Shown here: piece after piece, positions 1-12,736 of the stretch
How positions within the stretch are numbered: position 1 is the stretch's first letter
How the letters are laid out: each line of letters begins with the position of its first letter
NCBI RefSeq assembly: GCF_027111355.2
Contig: NZ_CP114291.2
Location: forward strand, 3,348,001 to 3,412,000
DNA from: Flavobacterium eburneipallidum
GTDB lineage: Bacteria; Bacteroidota; Bacteroidia; Flavobacteriales; Flavobacteriaceae
DNA length: 64,000 nt
Direction of reading: 5' to 3'
The notes under the pieces: model-generated
Told to the model about the DNA's origin: nothing
Databases searched by the model: none
Seen by the model: the letters and a program-made list of their open reading frames with translations, nothing else
Translations under genes and position numbers: made by a program

Positions 1-1587
1 TGTCTTTGCTGCATCTGGCAAATTATAATAACCCTCGGGTCTATCGGCCATATGCTGGATAGCTGACTCAAAAACGATACTCAATGCCAGTTCGTGTCCA
101 TAAGAGGTAATATGGGAAAATTGTGAATTTGTAAAAGTAACAGGTGTATAATCCATCGAACCAATTACGTTTCTTGTATAGGGCAATGTATTATTATGTT
201 CTGCTGCTGATGTTGTTAATTCTGGTCCATTATTATACCATTCGGCTCCGCGAACTGCCTCATAAGTCATCAAATGTGGATAGGTTCTTTGCCAGCCACG
301 AGGAACTAAACAACCGTGAAAATAGACCATAATTTTATACTTAGCGGCATCTTCTAAAATATCAAGATAATAGTTCATCATTTCTTGCTTTTCGCTTAAG
401 AAAAAATCAACTTTTATTCCGTACACACCAAGCTTATTTAATTTTTCAAATTCTTCAACTCGATTTTTGTGTGTTAACATCCGATCCACTGGAGTTGAAG
501 TAATCCATTTAAACTTTCCAGAATTATACCACATCAATGGTTTAATTCCTTTGGAATGGATGTATTTTATTGCATCTTCTAATTTTCCTCCATTCTCCAT
601 TTGATCCCATTCCCAATCCAGAAGTGTATAAGGCCAATTCATCGATGCTGCCAAATCTGCAAATTCTGTAACTACTTTAAAATCTTTTGTCCCATGGTTA
701 TTCGACCAATAATTCCACGAAGCCAGTCCGGGTTGAATCCAATCTGTATTAGTTAAAACGGAAGGCTTGGACACATCGTCAACTAAAGTGGATTCGACAA
801 TATCAGAAAGACTTCCAATAATAACAACACGCCAAGGCGATTTCCAGGGAAGTGAAATTTTAGTCTGTGGTTCTCCTACTCCTTCGTCCTTGCCTGGAAG
901 TGTTACTTTATATTGAGAATTGGTAGTTTTATTACTGAGTTTTGTAGCCGCATAATTTCTATCGACATCTGCCTCATGGATTAAATACCAAGCTGAAGCA
1001 TCATTGGTCTTAAACAATGCCGGATAACACCAATCTTGCTGATTAACAGCATCACTCATATTGCCATATAAACCTTCATTTGAAAGATCAAATTTTTCTA
1101 ACCAACGGTTTGTTTTATCTGGAATTGAGTATGACGTGAGTTCATCTTTTATTGTAAACTCGCCACTTTTTTCAGGAAATTCATACCTAAAAGTAACACC
1201 ATCATTGTAAGCTCTAATGATTATATTAAGTTTTGCTTTCGAAGGATTTTCAAAATATAAAACTATTTCATTGGCTGAATTGGTACACTTAGAACGTTTT
1301 CCGTGAAGTGCAGCATATTCTTCATTAATTAACAATGGCTTACCAACTTTTATCAATTTTAGTTCTGTTGAAAAGTCTTGGTCACTTCTAGAAATGCCTA
1401 GATCTATTTTAGGTAATACTTCTGAAATTTTTCCGTTAAAATTATAATTAGCTTGTAGATACCAGTTATCATTATTATCAAATACCGATACATTGATTTT
1501 TTTATTTGGAGACACTACCAATGCCTTTTGCCCAAAAGACAAAACAGTTATAAATAGAAATATAATGATATTGATTTTTGACTTCAA
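1..1587 (-). CDS. GH97 glycoside hydrolase (alpha-galactosidase type), 3' end cut by window
   Basis: The gene runs off the left edge, so the C-terminus is missing; about 529 codons are visible. I chose a TTG start at 1587: the frame upstream holds only GAA and ATT before the TAA of the preceding gene, and a signal peptide (KSKINIIIFLFITVLSFGQ) begins immediately. The GH97 N-terminal beta-sandwich comes first (around residues 25-250: YAALHGKRSK, YNDGVTFRYEFP), then the (beta/alpha)8 barrel with WNYWSNNHGTKDF, YTLLDWEWDQM and GIKVDFF. From family knowledge, an Asp in the KVDFF strand marks the retaining alpha-galactosidase branch rather than the inverting SusB-type alpha-glucosidases; I infer alpha-galactosidase. 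It is last visible in the exo-enzyme operon, 6 nt after the GH146 stop and in the same frame. It probably acts in the periplasm, removing terminal alpha-galactose from imported oligosaccharides. Confidence 0.88.
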   Translation of the reverse strand, partial: MKSKINIIIFLFITVLSFGQKALVVSPNKKINVSVFDNNDNWYLQANYNFNGKISEVLPKIDLGISRSDQDFSTELKLIKVGKPLLINEEYAALHGKRSKCTNSANEIVLYFENPSKAKLNIIIRAYNDGVTFRYEFPEKSGEFTIKDELTSYSIPDKTNRWLEKFDLSNEGLYGNMSDAVNQQDWCYPALFKTNDASAWYLIHEADVDRNYAATKLSNKTTNSQYKVTLPGKDEGVGEPQTKISLPWKSPWRVVIIGSLSDIVESTLVDDVSKPSVLTNTDWIQPGLASWNYWSNNHGTKDFKVVTEFADLAASMNWPYTLLDWEWDQMENGGKLEDAIKYIHSKGIKPLMWYNSGKFKWITSTPVDRMLTHKNRVEEFEKLNKLGVYGIKVDFFLSEKQEMMNYYLDILEDAAKYKIMVYFHGCLVPRGWQRTYPHLMTYEAVRGAEWYNNGPELTTSAAEHNNTLPYTRNVIGSMDYTPVTFTNSQFSHITSYGHELALSIVFESAIQHMADRPEGYYNLPDAAKT

Positions 1588-1593
1588 AATTTC

Positions 1594-3987
1594 TTAATTT
1601 AAATTTTTGATTAAACGAACATGATATATTGCACTGGTACTCGCATTTGATTGCGCTTGAAAACGCACTCTAACTTTATCTTTCCCTTTTATGATAGCAG
1701 CTGGAATTGGATAAGTGGTATCGATAAATTGGTTAATACTGTTTCTTTTAGAAGTATCTACAGATGCTAATTTTTGATCATCAATATAAATGTCAAACTT
1801 TTTTGTACCCCATTCAAATCCCCAATAACGTACAATAAGACTTAGATTAGTTTCAGAACGAGTTGCCATCAGGTAACTAAAATAGCCTTGATCCCTGGCA
1901 TCTCTCCAAAACTCATTTTCAGAATTGCCCGCATTGGATTTTGATTTTTCCATATAATGATCACTTTCTGGCTGTTGTTCTCCAGTAGCAACAAAATCAA
2001 CCGTTCTTTTTTCAATTTCTAACTTTTGTTTTTCTATGGTTGCCAAAGAATCGATATAGGTTTTATGTCCTGATTTTGTTAACGCCAACCAATACATCAT
2101 ATATCTTGCATCGTGTATTTTGTAAAAAGGTTTCAAATTATTTTGAATACCGTTTTCCATCTGAAGGTTTAGTTTGAAATTCAGCGGTTTTCCGTCAATG
2201 GGTTGCAATTTATTGGCAATATTTTGCATATCATCTTCTATAAGAATAGGAGCTTCAGTAACAGGCAATTTTCTTCCACCTGCATATTGTCCAAAACGGC
2301 TATCATCAGCAATAATTCGTTTTAAATCTTCAGTTCCCGTGCTAGCCCCTAACAATATTGGCCCGTGTAAAAAGGCAACATATTTATCCAAATAAGGCAA
2401 TTTTTCAACTGTATTGTGCATTGGGAATAAAATCTCAACTACATCTCCTTTTTTCCATTCTCTATTTACACTTACATAAGAAGAAGGCTTATTGTTAAAA
2501 GCAATACTTTTGCCATTAACCAATACTTTCAAAGCTCCTTCTTTGACCCAACTTGGGTAACGAATTAGTAAATTAAATTTTGAACGACCTTCTTCAATGA
2601 TAATTTTGGTTTGTTCCTGCTCTGGGAAATTTGTTAGTTGCTTAATTTTAATTTCTTTTTCTTTCCAATTCAATGTTGAAGCAATAAACAAATTCAAATA
2701 CAAATCGTCTTTTTGATGCGTATATATAAACTGATTGTATTTTCCGTGGTTTTCCATTCCTGTTCCTACACAACACCACATAGCTTCATTTGGAGCAGAA
2801 TAAACTCTATAATGACGCGGTCTCGCTGGAGTAAAATAGACATAACCACCGTGCTCAGGATGTTGAGAAGAAAGTATATGATTGTATAAAGTTTTCTCAT
2901 AATAGTCTGCATATCTAGCCTCTGGAGATACTCTAAAAAGATCTTCGGTAAGTTTAAGCATATTATAGGAGTTGCAGGTTTCTGGCCCATCAACCTCACT
3001 GACGTAATCAATACTTGCCGATTTGCTTGGAAAATGTTCTTTTCTACTATTTCCACCTAAAGCCAATGTGCGATTTGCTATTACAGTATCCCAAAAAAAG
3101 CTTCCTGCATTTCCAAATTTTTTATCACCACTTACCTCTGCAATTCTTTCAAAACCTATAAATTTTGGTATTTGTGTATTGGCGTGTTTATTGTCTAGAT
3201 TGTCAATTCCTTCTGAAAGTGGATTAAGGACTTGCTTATGAGAATAGCGTTTTGCTGCGGTAAGATATTTTTTATCACCTGTCATTTGGTAAGCATCAGC
3301 ATACACTTCAGGCATACCTCCGTGCTCCATATTAAGCATCGATTCCATTTGATCATCAGTTAATGTTGCGGTTACATTAATTCCCCAATCACAGAATTTT
3401 AGAAAAAGTATTTTAGCCTCTTCATTATCTCCGTATAACCAGGCATCTCTTAAGCCTGCATACATTTTATGTAAATTATAAAATGGTGCCCAAGCCCCAT
3501 TATAAATCCTAAAATCTCCTTTTTGAAAAGCAGTCCATAAGTCTTTACTTTTTGGAAATCCTCCAGCATATCCAGTTCCCCATTCTTTATTATTGATAGC
3601 ATTTGTTTCCTGACATATCTTAATTTCAGAAATCATATAATCCATTCGCTTTTTACATTCTTTATTTCCCGTTGAAGCAAAATTTATTGCCAATGCTGAT
3701 AAATAATGCCCGCCAACGTGACCATCAAGTCCTTCCCAATTAGGATAAGTTGGTGCTTTTGGTTCTAAACCTGCTTCTTTTCTATAAGGCGCCAATAATC
3801 GATTGACATCATATTTTAAAAGCACCTCAATATTAAGATCTTGAGCGTGTTTGAAAGGCCCATCTAATAGAGTTACATTCTCTAATGGAAACTCGTTTGG
3901 GTACAATTTTTCTTGAGATTGAACGCTTATCGCAAATAACGAAAAGCATAAAACAAGGTTTACAATTAATCTACTTACTTTTATCAT
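1594..3987 (-). CDS. GH146/GH127 beta-L-arabinofuranosidase (DUF1680 family)
   Basis: 797 aa with an N-terminal signal peptide (cut near SVQSQ). The opening LENVTLLDGPF and the (alpha/alpha)6 barrel are typical of long Bacteroidota DUF1680 enzymes, which CAZy places in GH146. The zinc-binding and catalytic set is complete: GPETCNSYN supplies Glu336 and Cys338, and MWCCVGTG supplies Cys405 and Cys406. This matches the E-x-C and C-C pattern of HypBA1, where a Cys is the nucleophile. After the barrel come a beta-sandwich (DUF4986-like) and a C-terminal carbohydrate-binding-like domain (DUF6805-like, around residues 660-797, ending YHVRLIKN). The family removes beta-L-arabinofuranose from plant glycans. 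It sits 6 nt from GH3 upstream and 6 nt from GH97 downstream, so it is surely co-transcribed. Periplasmic location is inferred. The choice between GH127 and GH146 rests on length and architecture. Confidence 0.92.
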   Translation of the reverse strand: MIKVSRLIVNLVLCFSLFAISVQSQEKLYPNEFPLENVTLLDGPFKHAQDLNIEVLLKYDVNRLLAPYRKEAGLEPKAPTYPNWEGLDGHVGGHYLSALAINFASTGNKECKKRMDYMISEIKICQETNAINNKEWGTGYAGGFPKSKDLWTAFQKGDFRIYNGAWAPFYNLHKMYAGLRDAWLYGDNEEAKILFLKFCDWGINVTATLTDDQMESMLNMEHGGMPEVYADAYQMTGDKKYLTAAKRYSHKQVLNPLSEGIDNLDNKHANTQIPKFIGFERIAEVSGDKKFGNAGSFFWDTVIANRTLALGGNSRKEHFPSKSASIDYVSEVDGPETCNSYNMLKLTEDLFRVSPEARYADYYEKTLYNHILSSQHPEHGGYVYFTPARPRHYRVYSAPNEAMWCCVGTGMENHGKYNQFIYTHQKDDLYLNLFIASTLNWKEKEIKIKQLTNFPEQEQTKIIIEEGRSKFNLLIRYPSWVKEGALKVLVNGKSIAFNNKPSSYVSVNREWKKGDVVEILFPMHNTVEKLPYLDKYVAFLHGPILLGASTGTEDLKRIIADDSRFGQYAGGRKLPVTEAPILIEDDMQNIANKLQPIDGKPLNFKLNLQMENGIQNNLKPFYKIHDARYMMYWLALTKSGHKTYIDSLATIEKQKLEIEKRTVDFVATGEQQPESDHYMEKSKSNAGNSENEFWRDARDQGYFSYLMATRSETNLSLIVRYWGFEWGTKKFDIYIDDQKLASVDTSKRNSINQFIDTTYPIPAAIIKGKDKVRVRFQAQSNASTSAIYHVRLIKNLN

Positions 3988-3993
3988 ACTATT

Positions 3994-6588
3994 TTATTGA
4001 ATTGAAATTTTAATCATTTTTAAATCCTTTGCCTCGGAGCTATTGCCATAATACACTTCATATTCTCCCAATGTTACCGCCATCGCCATAGTTTTAGAAT
4101 CATAAAATTCAAAAGATGAAGCAGGTAAATCGATGGTTACATTTTGTTTTTCTCCTGCTTTTAATTCGATTCTTTTAAAAGCTTTTAATGTTTTTAGAGG
4201 CCCATCAACATCGTTTAGTTTTCGAACATACACCTGAACAATCTCTGTTCCTTCGCGTTTGCTTGTATTTTGAATAGAAAAATTCAATTGTGTATTTTCA
4301 TTCGATTTTATTTTGGTCTTACTTAATTTGGCCGAACCAATATTGAATTTAGAGTAACTCAATCCAAAACCAAAAGGGAACAAAACATCTGTTGTATATC
4401 TGTAAGTGCGGTTCTTCATTGAATAATCTTCGAAATCCCCTAATATATCTGAATTTTTATAAAATGAAATTGGCAATTTTCCAGCAGGATTGTAATCTCC
4501 AAAAAGCACATCGGCAACCGCCTGACCTCCAGCTTCGCCAGGATACCAAGCTTGCAAAATGGCTTCACAACTTTCGGTCTCTGGTGTTAAAGCAATGGCA
4601 GAACCCGAGCAGTTTACAAAAATTACTTTTTTGCCAGCATCTTTCAATTCTTTTAAACATTTTCTCTGAACAGCTGGAAGTTCAATATGGGTTCTATCTC
4701 CACCTTTGAAACCTGGATAAGAAACCGGCATTTCTTCGCCTTCAAGCAAAGTCGAAAGTCCGCCTACAAAAACTACGGTATCGATTCCTTTTAATTTTTT
4801 AATCAATCCACTGAAATCAATGTCAAATTCTTTTCCAAAATCGAATTCCAAATTCGCCTGCCAATTGTTGGATTGGGCGAAAAGAATTTCAATACTGTAT
4901 TTTTTACCTGCTTCAACAGCAAAAGGAAAATTACTTGGAATCGTACGCCAATTGGTATATTTTGCAACTGATTTTCCGTTGACCAATAATTCGAATGCGC
5001 CAGTTGCACCTGTTTTAAAAACAAGTGTATCATTTGCTTTGGCAGTAAATTCGGTTTCATATTTTCCTGAAAATCCTTCTAATTTAACCCCCGAAGCAAA
5101 CTCGTGTTGTCCAGCAGTTGTCATTTTTATAGGATTTATAATTTGCTGAGAAATAACACTAGCGCCTTCTCTATTTGGATTATTCCAATACGTTGCTTTC
5201 ATTCCTTTTTTTCCATTAAAAGAAATTTGGTCAAAATAACTTTGATTTACTTTATCCTCGACTAAATCACAGGCTTTGTCATAAAATATTTTATCGGCAG
5301 TAATTTTAGATTCTATTCCAGCTTTAATCGTAATCGTTTTAACTGGAGTTCCGTTATAATTTCCCCATAGCATTGGTTCATTGCTGGCATTTGGTCCTAT
5401 TACTGCAATTTTACCTGCGGCTTTATTCAATGGCAGTATGTTATTTTTATTTTGCAAAAGTGTCATTGACTTTTGAGCCATTTCCAGCGTTAACTGTTGG
5501 TGTTTTTTGCTATTAAGAACCGATGCTGGAATTTGCGCCCAAGGAACAATAGCATCATCATCCATTTCGCCCAAATCAAAACGTCCTACTAAAACACGAA
5601 GCAGACTTTTATCAATATCCGATTCTTTGATTAAGTCTTTTGCAACTGCATTTGGCAATTCTTTAAAAGGATATTTTTCCCAAACACATTCTACATCAGT
5701 TCCTGCCAATACCGCTTTTGAAGCTGCGTGAACCGCATCTGACGAAACTTTATGTGTGGTATAGAAATCGGTAACTGCTCCACAATCTGAAACTACCAAA
5801 TATTTATACCCCCACTCATCACGAAGAATACGTTGCAAAAGCTTGGTGTTGCTACAACAAGGTTCATCATCAATTCTTTGATAGGCGCACATTACCTGAC
5901 GAACATCCGCATCCATCACCAACGATTTGAAAGCAGGCAAATAAGTTTCGTATAATTCACGAGGATTTACATTATTCAAATTCAATTCGTGTCGGCTCCA
6001 TTCTGGCCCAGAGTGAACAGCAAAATGTTTGGCACAAGCTAATAGTTTTCGGTATTTTGCATCTGTTGGTCCTTGTAAACCTTTGACCACTGAAACTCCC
6101 ATTCGAGAAGTAAGATAAGGATCTTCACCATAGGTTTCCTGACCACGCCCCCAACGGGGATCTCTAAAAATATTGACGTTAGGCGTCCAAACCGAAAGAC
6201 TTAAAAAACGCTTGTTTTCATTACCATCTTTAATCCATTGGTTGTATTTGGCTCTAGCTTCATCAGAAACAGCATCAAAAACAGTATAAACTAATTGATC
6301 ATCAAATGAAGCCGCCATTCCAATTGGCTCCGGAAAAACGGTTACATTATCATTATTGGCGTATCCGTGTAAAGCTTCACTCCACCAATTAAATTTTTTA
6401 ATTCCTAGTCTTGGTATCGCATCCGATTGATCACACATTAATGCCGCTTTTTCTTCCAGCGTTAATCGTGAAATTAAATCTTTTGCTCGCTCTGTCGAAC
6501 TAAGCGACGGATTCCTAAAAGGAAATTGTTGTGCGCTTAAACTCATTATAGAGCATAAACCAATTAGAAATAGATAATTAATTTTCAT
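3994..6588 (-). CDS. GH3 beta-glycosidase with PA14 insert (beta-xylosidase/arabinofuranosidase type)
   Basis: 864 aa from the ATG at 6588. The frame is open to 6729, but that would overlap the stop of the upstream GH43 gene, while a clean signal peptide (MKINYLFLIGLCSIMSLSA) starts at 6588. Domain order: GH3 N-terminal barrel (about 30-330) with the nucleophile Asp268 in VVSDCGAV; alpha/beta sandwich domain interrupted by a PA14 module (GMKATYWNNPN onward, about 460-600); acid/base region LEGEEMP; and a C-terminal fibronectin III-like domain (about 780-864). PA14-containing GH3 enzymes of PULs are commonly beta-xylosidases, alpha-L-arabinofuranosidases or beta-glucosidases. In this xylan-like setting beta-xylosidase is most likely, but substrate cannot be read from sequence. 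It lies 49 nt after GH43 and 6 nt before GH146. Confidence 0.92.
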   Translation of the reverse strand: MKINYLFLIGLCSIMSLSAQQFPFRNPSLSSTERAKDLISRLTLEEKAALMCDQSDAIPRLGIKKFNWWSEALHGYANNDNVTVFPEPIGMAASFDDQLVYTVFDAVSDEARAKYNQWIKDGNENKRFLSLSVWTPNVNIFRDPRWGRGQETYGEDPYLTSRMGVSVVKGLQGPTDAKYRKLLACAKHFAVHSGPEWSRHELNLNNVNPRELYETYLPAFKSLVMDADVRQVMCAYQRIDDEPCCSNTKLLQRILRDEWGYKYLVVSDCGAVTDFYTTHKVSSDAVHAASKAVLAGTDVECVWEKYPFKELPNAVAKDLIKESDIDKSLLRVLVGRFDLGEMDDDAIVPWAQIPASVLNSKKHQQLTLEMAQKSMTLLQNKNNILPLNKAAGKIAVIGPNASNEPMLWGNYNGTPVKTITIKAGIESKITADKIFYDKACDLVEDKVNQSYFDQISFNGKKGMKATYWNNPNREGASVISQQIINPIKMTTAGQHEFASGVKLEGFSGKYETEFTAKANDTLVFKTGATGAFELLVNGKSVAKYTNWRTIPSNFPFAVEAGKKYSIEILFAQSNNWQANLEFDFGKEFDIDFSGLIKKLKGIDTVVFVGGLSTLLEGEEMPVSYPGFKGGDRTHIELPAVQRKCLKELKDAGKKVIFVNCSGSAIALTPETESCEAILQAWYPGEAGGQAVADVLFGDYNPAGKLPISFYKNSDILGDFEDYSMKNRTYRYTTDVLFPFGFGLSYSKFNIGSAKLSKTKIKSNENTQLNFSIQNTSKREGTEIVQVYVRKLNDVDGPLKTLKAFKRIELKAGEKQNVTIDLPASSFEFYDSKTMAMAVTLGEYEVYYGNSSEAKDLKMIKISIQ

Positions 6589-6637
6589 ATTGAAGCTGAA
6601 TTTACTAATGTGTTTTTTTGCAAAAAATAAGTTGAAA

Positions 6638-8209
6638 TTAATTCGCTTTTGAAATTTGACCGTCGATATGGAAATAATCGAAATCTGCAAAACCACCGAC
6701 ATTTTTAGTCGCATAATTAAACAAACCAAATCGGTAGCCCATAAAATGAGGTAGTGTGTATGGTAATTTTATGGTGCTTCCAATGCTGATCCATTTTTTT
6801 CCATCTAAACTGTAATAAAATTTTCCTTTATCAGCTCTGTCTTTAAAATTACATTCCGCTTTGAAATACACTTTATCCTGATTTAGAGGAACACTTTCTA
6901 TTTCTTTTGGATTGCCTTTTGCAGCTTCTGTCATTACAATTTTTTTGGAACCATTCTCCATTTTTACAGCTACAAAACCATATTCTTTTTGTAAAAGAGA
7001 AAGCCCTGCAAGGTCTCCTTCTTTCATTTTTGAAACCTCAACAAGTGTTGAACCTGAACATTCAGGGCCAAAAGTTCTTTGAGTTAATGTATTTTTGGCT
7101 TGAACAAAACTGCTGTCAATTCTAGCTGTTTTTAATCTTAAATATCCTTTTCTCTCTCTAACAGACCAAAGAGAATTATCTGGATTATGATTCCACTGCC
7201 AAACTAAAGGCAAGTCTTTATCACTTTTTTTACGATTAAATTCATCTGAATTTACGATCCCTGGAATTAATCCTTTGCTAGGAGGTAAATCTAAATATTC
7301 AGGAACTTTACCATTTTCTCCTAATATTGGCCAGCCATTTTCCCATTTTACAGGAACTAAATAAGGAATACGTCCTACTCCTCCTGCATCCCTAAATAAA
7401 TAAGAAAACCATCTACCATCTGGAGTATCAATAAGTCCGCCTTGTGCCACACCTTGATCTTGTAATCCTACTTTTCCTTCCCAAGGACCATTAATGTTAT
7501 CGGCACGATGAATAACTACAGTACGCATTCCGCCACGTGGCCAGTTTATATTAAATAAATAATATTTTCCATTAATTTTAAAAAGTTGAGAACCTTCAGA
7601 TTGCAACATAATATTGCTTCCAGCAGGAGCACTGGCATTTTCAATCAAGACTCTTTTTGTTTCTTCTTTTACACCTGAAAGATCTTTATTTAGCTCTATA
7701 ATTTGAAGTTTTCCTGCTCCCCAAACCATATACACTTTTCCATCATCATCAAAAAGAATAGAGTGATCGTGGTAGGAACTATTTAAAACTATTTTTTTCC
7801 AAGGTCCTTTTTCTATATCTTTTGTTGAATAAATGTATGTTTTACCTGTTGTTCCTGAAAAAGTACTTACATAATAAATTCCATTTTGGTAGCGCAAACA
7901 ACTAGCCCAAGAACCTCTACCATAATCATTTTTACCATTATCCAAGTTGATCCTATCATTGTTGTATTCCAGCGTTTCATAAGCATAACTAATCAGTTTC
8001 CAGTTCACTAAATCGGTAGATTTCATAATTGGCACTCCAGGATTCATATGCATTGTGGTACTACTCATATAGTAAGTATCGCCAACTCTAATCATAGACA
8101 TATCAGGTACATCTGAATAAATAACTGGATTTTGTGCTTTCCCATTTTGTGCAAAAGCAGAAGTAATTAGCACAAGACTTAAAAATAATGATTTGATAAA
8201 ATTTCTCAT
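6638..8209 (-). CDS. GH43 enzyme with C-terminal beta-sandwich (subfamily 10/12-like beta-xylosidase or arabinofuranosidase)
   Basis: 523 aa with a signal peptide (MRNFIKSLFLSLVLITSAFA). A five-bladed propeller occupies about residues 25-310. The expected acidic triad is present: base Asp36 in SDVPDMSMI, pKa modulator Asp148 in YHDHSILFDDDG and acid Glu205 in QSEGSQLF. The C-terminal half (about 330-520) is the beta-sandwich usual in beta-xylosidase-like GH43 members (RKGYLRLKTARID, ECSGSTLVEV). The STTMHMNPGVPIMKSTDL block is typical of Bacteroidota subfamilies 10/12; that assignment is from memory. The residue after the catalytic Asp is Met where Pro is usual. The enzyme probably trims xylose or arabinose from oligosaccharides in the periplasm. 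It is 42 nt downstream of the GH2 gene. Confidence 0.9.
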   Translation of the reverse strand: MRNFIKSLFLSLVLITSAFAQNGKAQNPVIYSDVPDMSMIRVGDTYYMSSTTMHMNPGVPIMKSTDLVNWKLISYAYETLEYNNDRINLDNGKNDYGRGSWASCLRYQNGIYYVSTFSGTTGKTYIYSTKDIEKGPWKKIVLNSSYHDHSILFDDDGKVYMVWGAGKLQIIELNKDLSGVKEETKRVLIENASAPAGSNIMLQSEGSQLFKINGKYYLFNINWPRGGMRTVVIHRADNINGPWEGKVGLQDQGVAQGGLIDTPDGRWFSYLFRDAGGVGRIPYLVPVKWENGWPILGENGKVPEYLDLPPSKGLIPGIVNSDEFNRKKSDKDLPLVWQWNHNPDNSLWSVRERKGYLRLKTARIDSSFVQAKNTLTQRTFGPECSGSTLVEVSKMKEGDLAGLSLLQKEYGFVAVKMENGSKKIVMTEAAKGNPKEIESVPLNQDKVYFKAECNFKDRADKGKFYYSLDGKKWISIGSTIKLPYTLPHFMGYRFGLFNYATKNVGGFADFDYFHIDGQISKAN

Positions 8210-8251
8210 TAGTACATTTGTTGTTGTTTAATAATTGTCTCTTATTGTAAA

Positions 8252-11434
<3,183 letters not shown>

Positions 11435-11529
11435 TTAATTAATTTTTTTATTCGAATGTTATTTTCTTACTATTAAAAGCTTACCTAATAAAAAGCAAGG
11501 GCTATTTCAATAGAAAACAAACTAGTATT

Positions 11530-12657
11530 TTACTTTTTAATTCGTACAACTTGCTCTGTCCAAGTGGGTTCATTTATATAAAATCTGCCATTGGCATACT
11601 GCACAGGTTCAATTCCCATTTGAGGAAATAGTTCCCAGGATTCAAAAGTTTGACTGTATGGATATGCTCTTTTTTCATACATAAAATAATGGCAGGATGT
11701 CCATAAATTCCCATCAGGACCTGTAAACAATGCGTTGTGTCCAGTTTCTTGATAAGGATCCTGAGTATCTGTAAATTGCAAATGATCATAACCATTACTT
11801 ATTGCCAATTCTGGACGGTAGCCTTTTTTTCGAGTACCAAAAATAGGTTCACGAGAAACTAATTCCCAAGGTCCTAGTGGTGATTTTGATTTTAAAAGTC
11901 CCACTTCATAACCTCGTGTCCAAGAAGAGAAAAACATAAAGTAAGTTCCTTCTTTTTTAATTACAAAAGGCCCTTCAATTCCGCCAATCATCCATTCAGG
12001 ATAACCGGGTTGTTTTTTATCTAAAAACTTCTCAATGGGTGTCGTTAATTTACCTGATTTCAAATCGATTTTAGCCTGAAAAAGACCGTTTCCACTGCAA
12101 TACATATAAGTTTCTCCATTATCATCTTCAAATAAAGTTGCATCATTATTGTATTGAGGAGTTAATGGCCCATTGACCAATTTAAAAGGTCCAGTGATTT
12201 TATCAGCAGAAAATAACCAAACACTGTGTGTGTTCATTCCTTTAGGGTCTTCTTTGGTAACCTTCCCGCTATTGATAGTTAGCCACCATTTGTTTTGAAT
12301 AAAATGGAGTTCGGGAGCCCAAAAACGCCCATTGTACGGACAATCTTCGGGTAATTTGCTTGCATCAATTATGTACGAATGAAATTTCCAATGAATCATA
12401 TCTTCAGAAACTAAAAGCTTGACACCGGGATTTGGTCCCGTCCAAACTGGATTAGAAGTTCCGGTGGCATACCATTTATCACCCACTTTATTGATCATAT
12501 AATCTCGCATAGAAAGTATAGAATCTCTAGTGATAGGATTCGTATATTTAAATACTTTTTCGGCAGCATTCGTTTTTAATTCTTTCTTCGAATCACTTTT
12601 TTGACCAAATGAAACTATGGATAAAATGAAAAACAATAAAATCAATTGGGTTCTCAT
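11530..12657 (-). CDS. GH43 single-domain arabinosidase-like enzyme
   Basis: 375 aa with a signal peptide (MRTQLILLFFILSIVSFG). It is a single five-bladed propeller with no accessory domain. The putative triad is Asp52 in SMRDYMINKVGD, Asp172 in NNDATLFEDD and Glu228 in GGIEGPFVIK. NPVWTGPNPGVKLLVSED and NGRFWAPELHFIQNKWW are typical of family 43/117-like propellers. I cannot place the subfamily, so arabinofuranosidase, xylosidase or galactosidase activity is possible. It is in the same operon as the next GH43 gene upstream, separated by 79 nt that contain a strong hairpin (12691-12728). Confidence 0.87.
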   Translation of the reverse strand: MRTQLILLFFILSIVSFGQKSDSKKELKTNAAEKVFKYTNPITRDSILSMRDYMINKVGDKWYATGTSNPVWTGPNPGVKLLVSEDMIHWKFHSYIIDASKLPEDCPYNGRFWAPELHFIQNKWWLTINSGKVTKEDPKGMNTHSVWLFSADKITGPFKLVNGPLTPQYNNDATLFEDDNGETYMYCSGNGLFQAKIDLKSGKLTTPIEKFLDKKQPGYPEWMIGGIEGPFVIKKEGTYFMFFSSWTRGYEVGLLKSKSPLGPWELVSREPIFGTRKKGYRPELAISNGYDHLQFTDTQDPYQETGHNALFTGPDGNLWTSCHYFMYEKRAYPYSQTFESWELFPQMGIEPVQYANGRFYINEPTWTEQVVRIKK

Positions 12658-12690
12658 ACTGTAATTTAAATCATTTAATCTTTATATAAA

Positions 12691-12728
12691 TCTTGGCTTA
12701 TGGAATATTTGCATTCCATAAGCCAAGA
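12691..12728. terminator. Strong intra-operon hairpin
   Basis: A perfect 16-bp inverted repeat: TCTTGGCTTATGGAAT at 12691-12706 and its complement at 12713-12728, with a 6-nt loop. It sits 8 nt past the stop of the GH43 gene ending at 12737. On the minus strand it is followed by ATTTATAT rather than a U-tract. It may therefore be a processing or 3'-end stabilising structure, or a leaky terminator, rather than a full stop. Confidence 0.6.
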
Positions 12729-12736
12729 ATTTATTA

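Noticed and set aside
2766-3056. Minus-strand 96-codon frame inside GH146
   Set aside because: Out-of-frame shadow of the GH146 coding sequence, whose conserved Cys and Glu motifs lie in the main frame.
6589-6729. N-terminal extension of the GH3 frame
   Set aside because: It overlaps the end of the upstream GH43 gene and places 47 unlikely residues before a perfect signal peptide.
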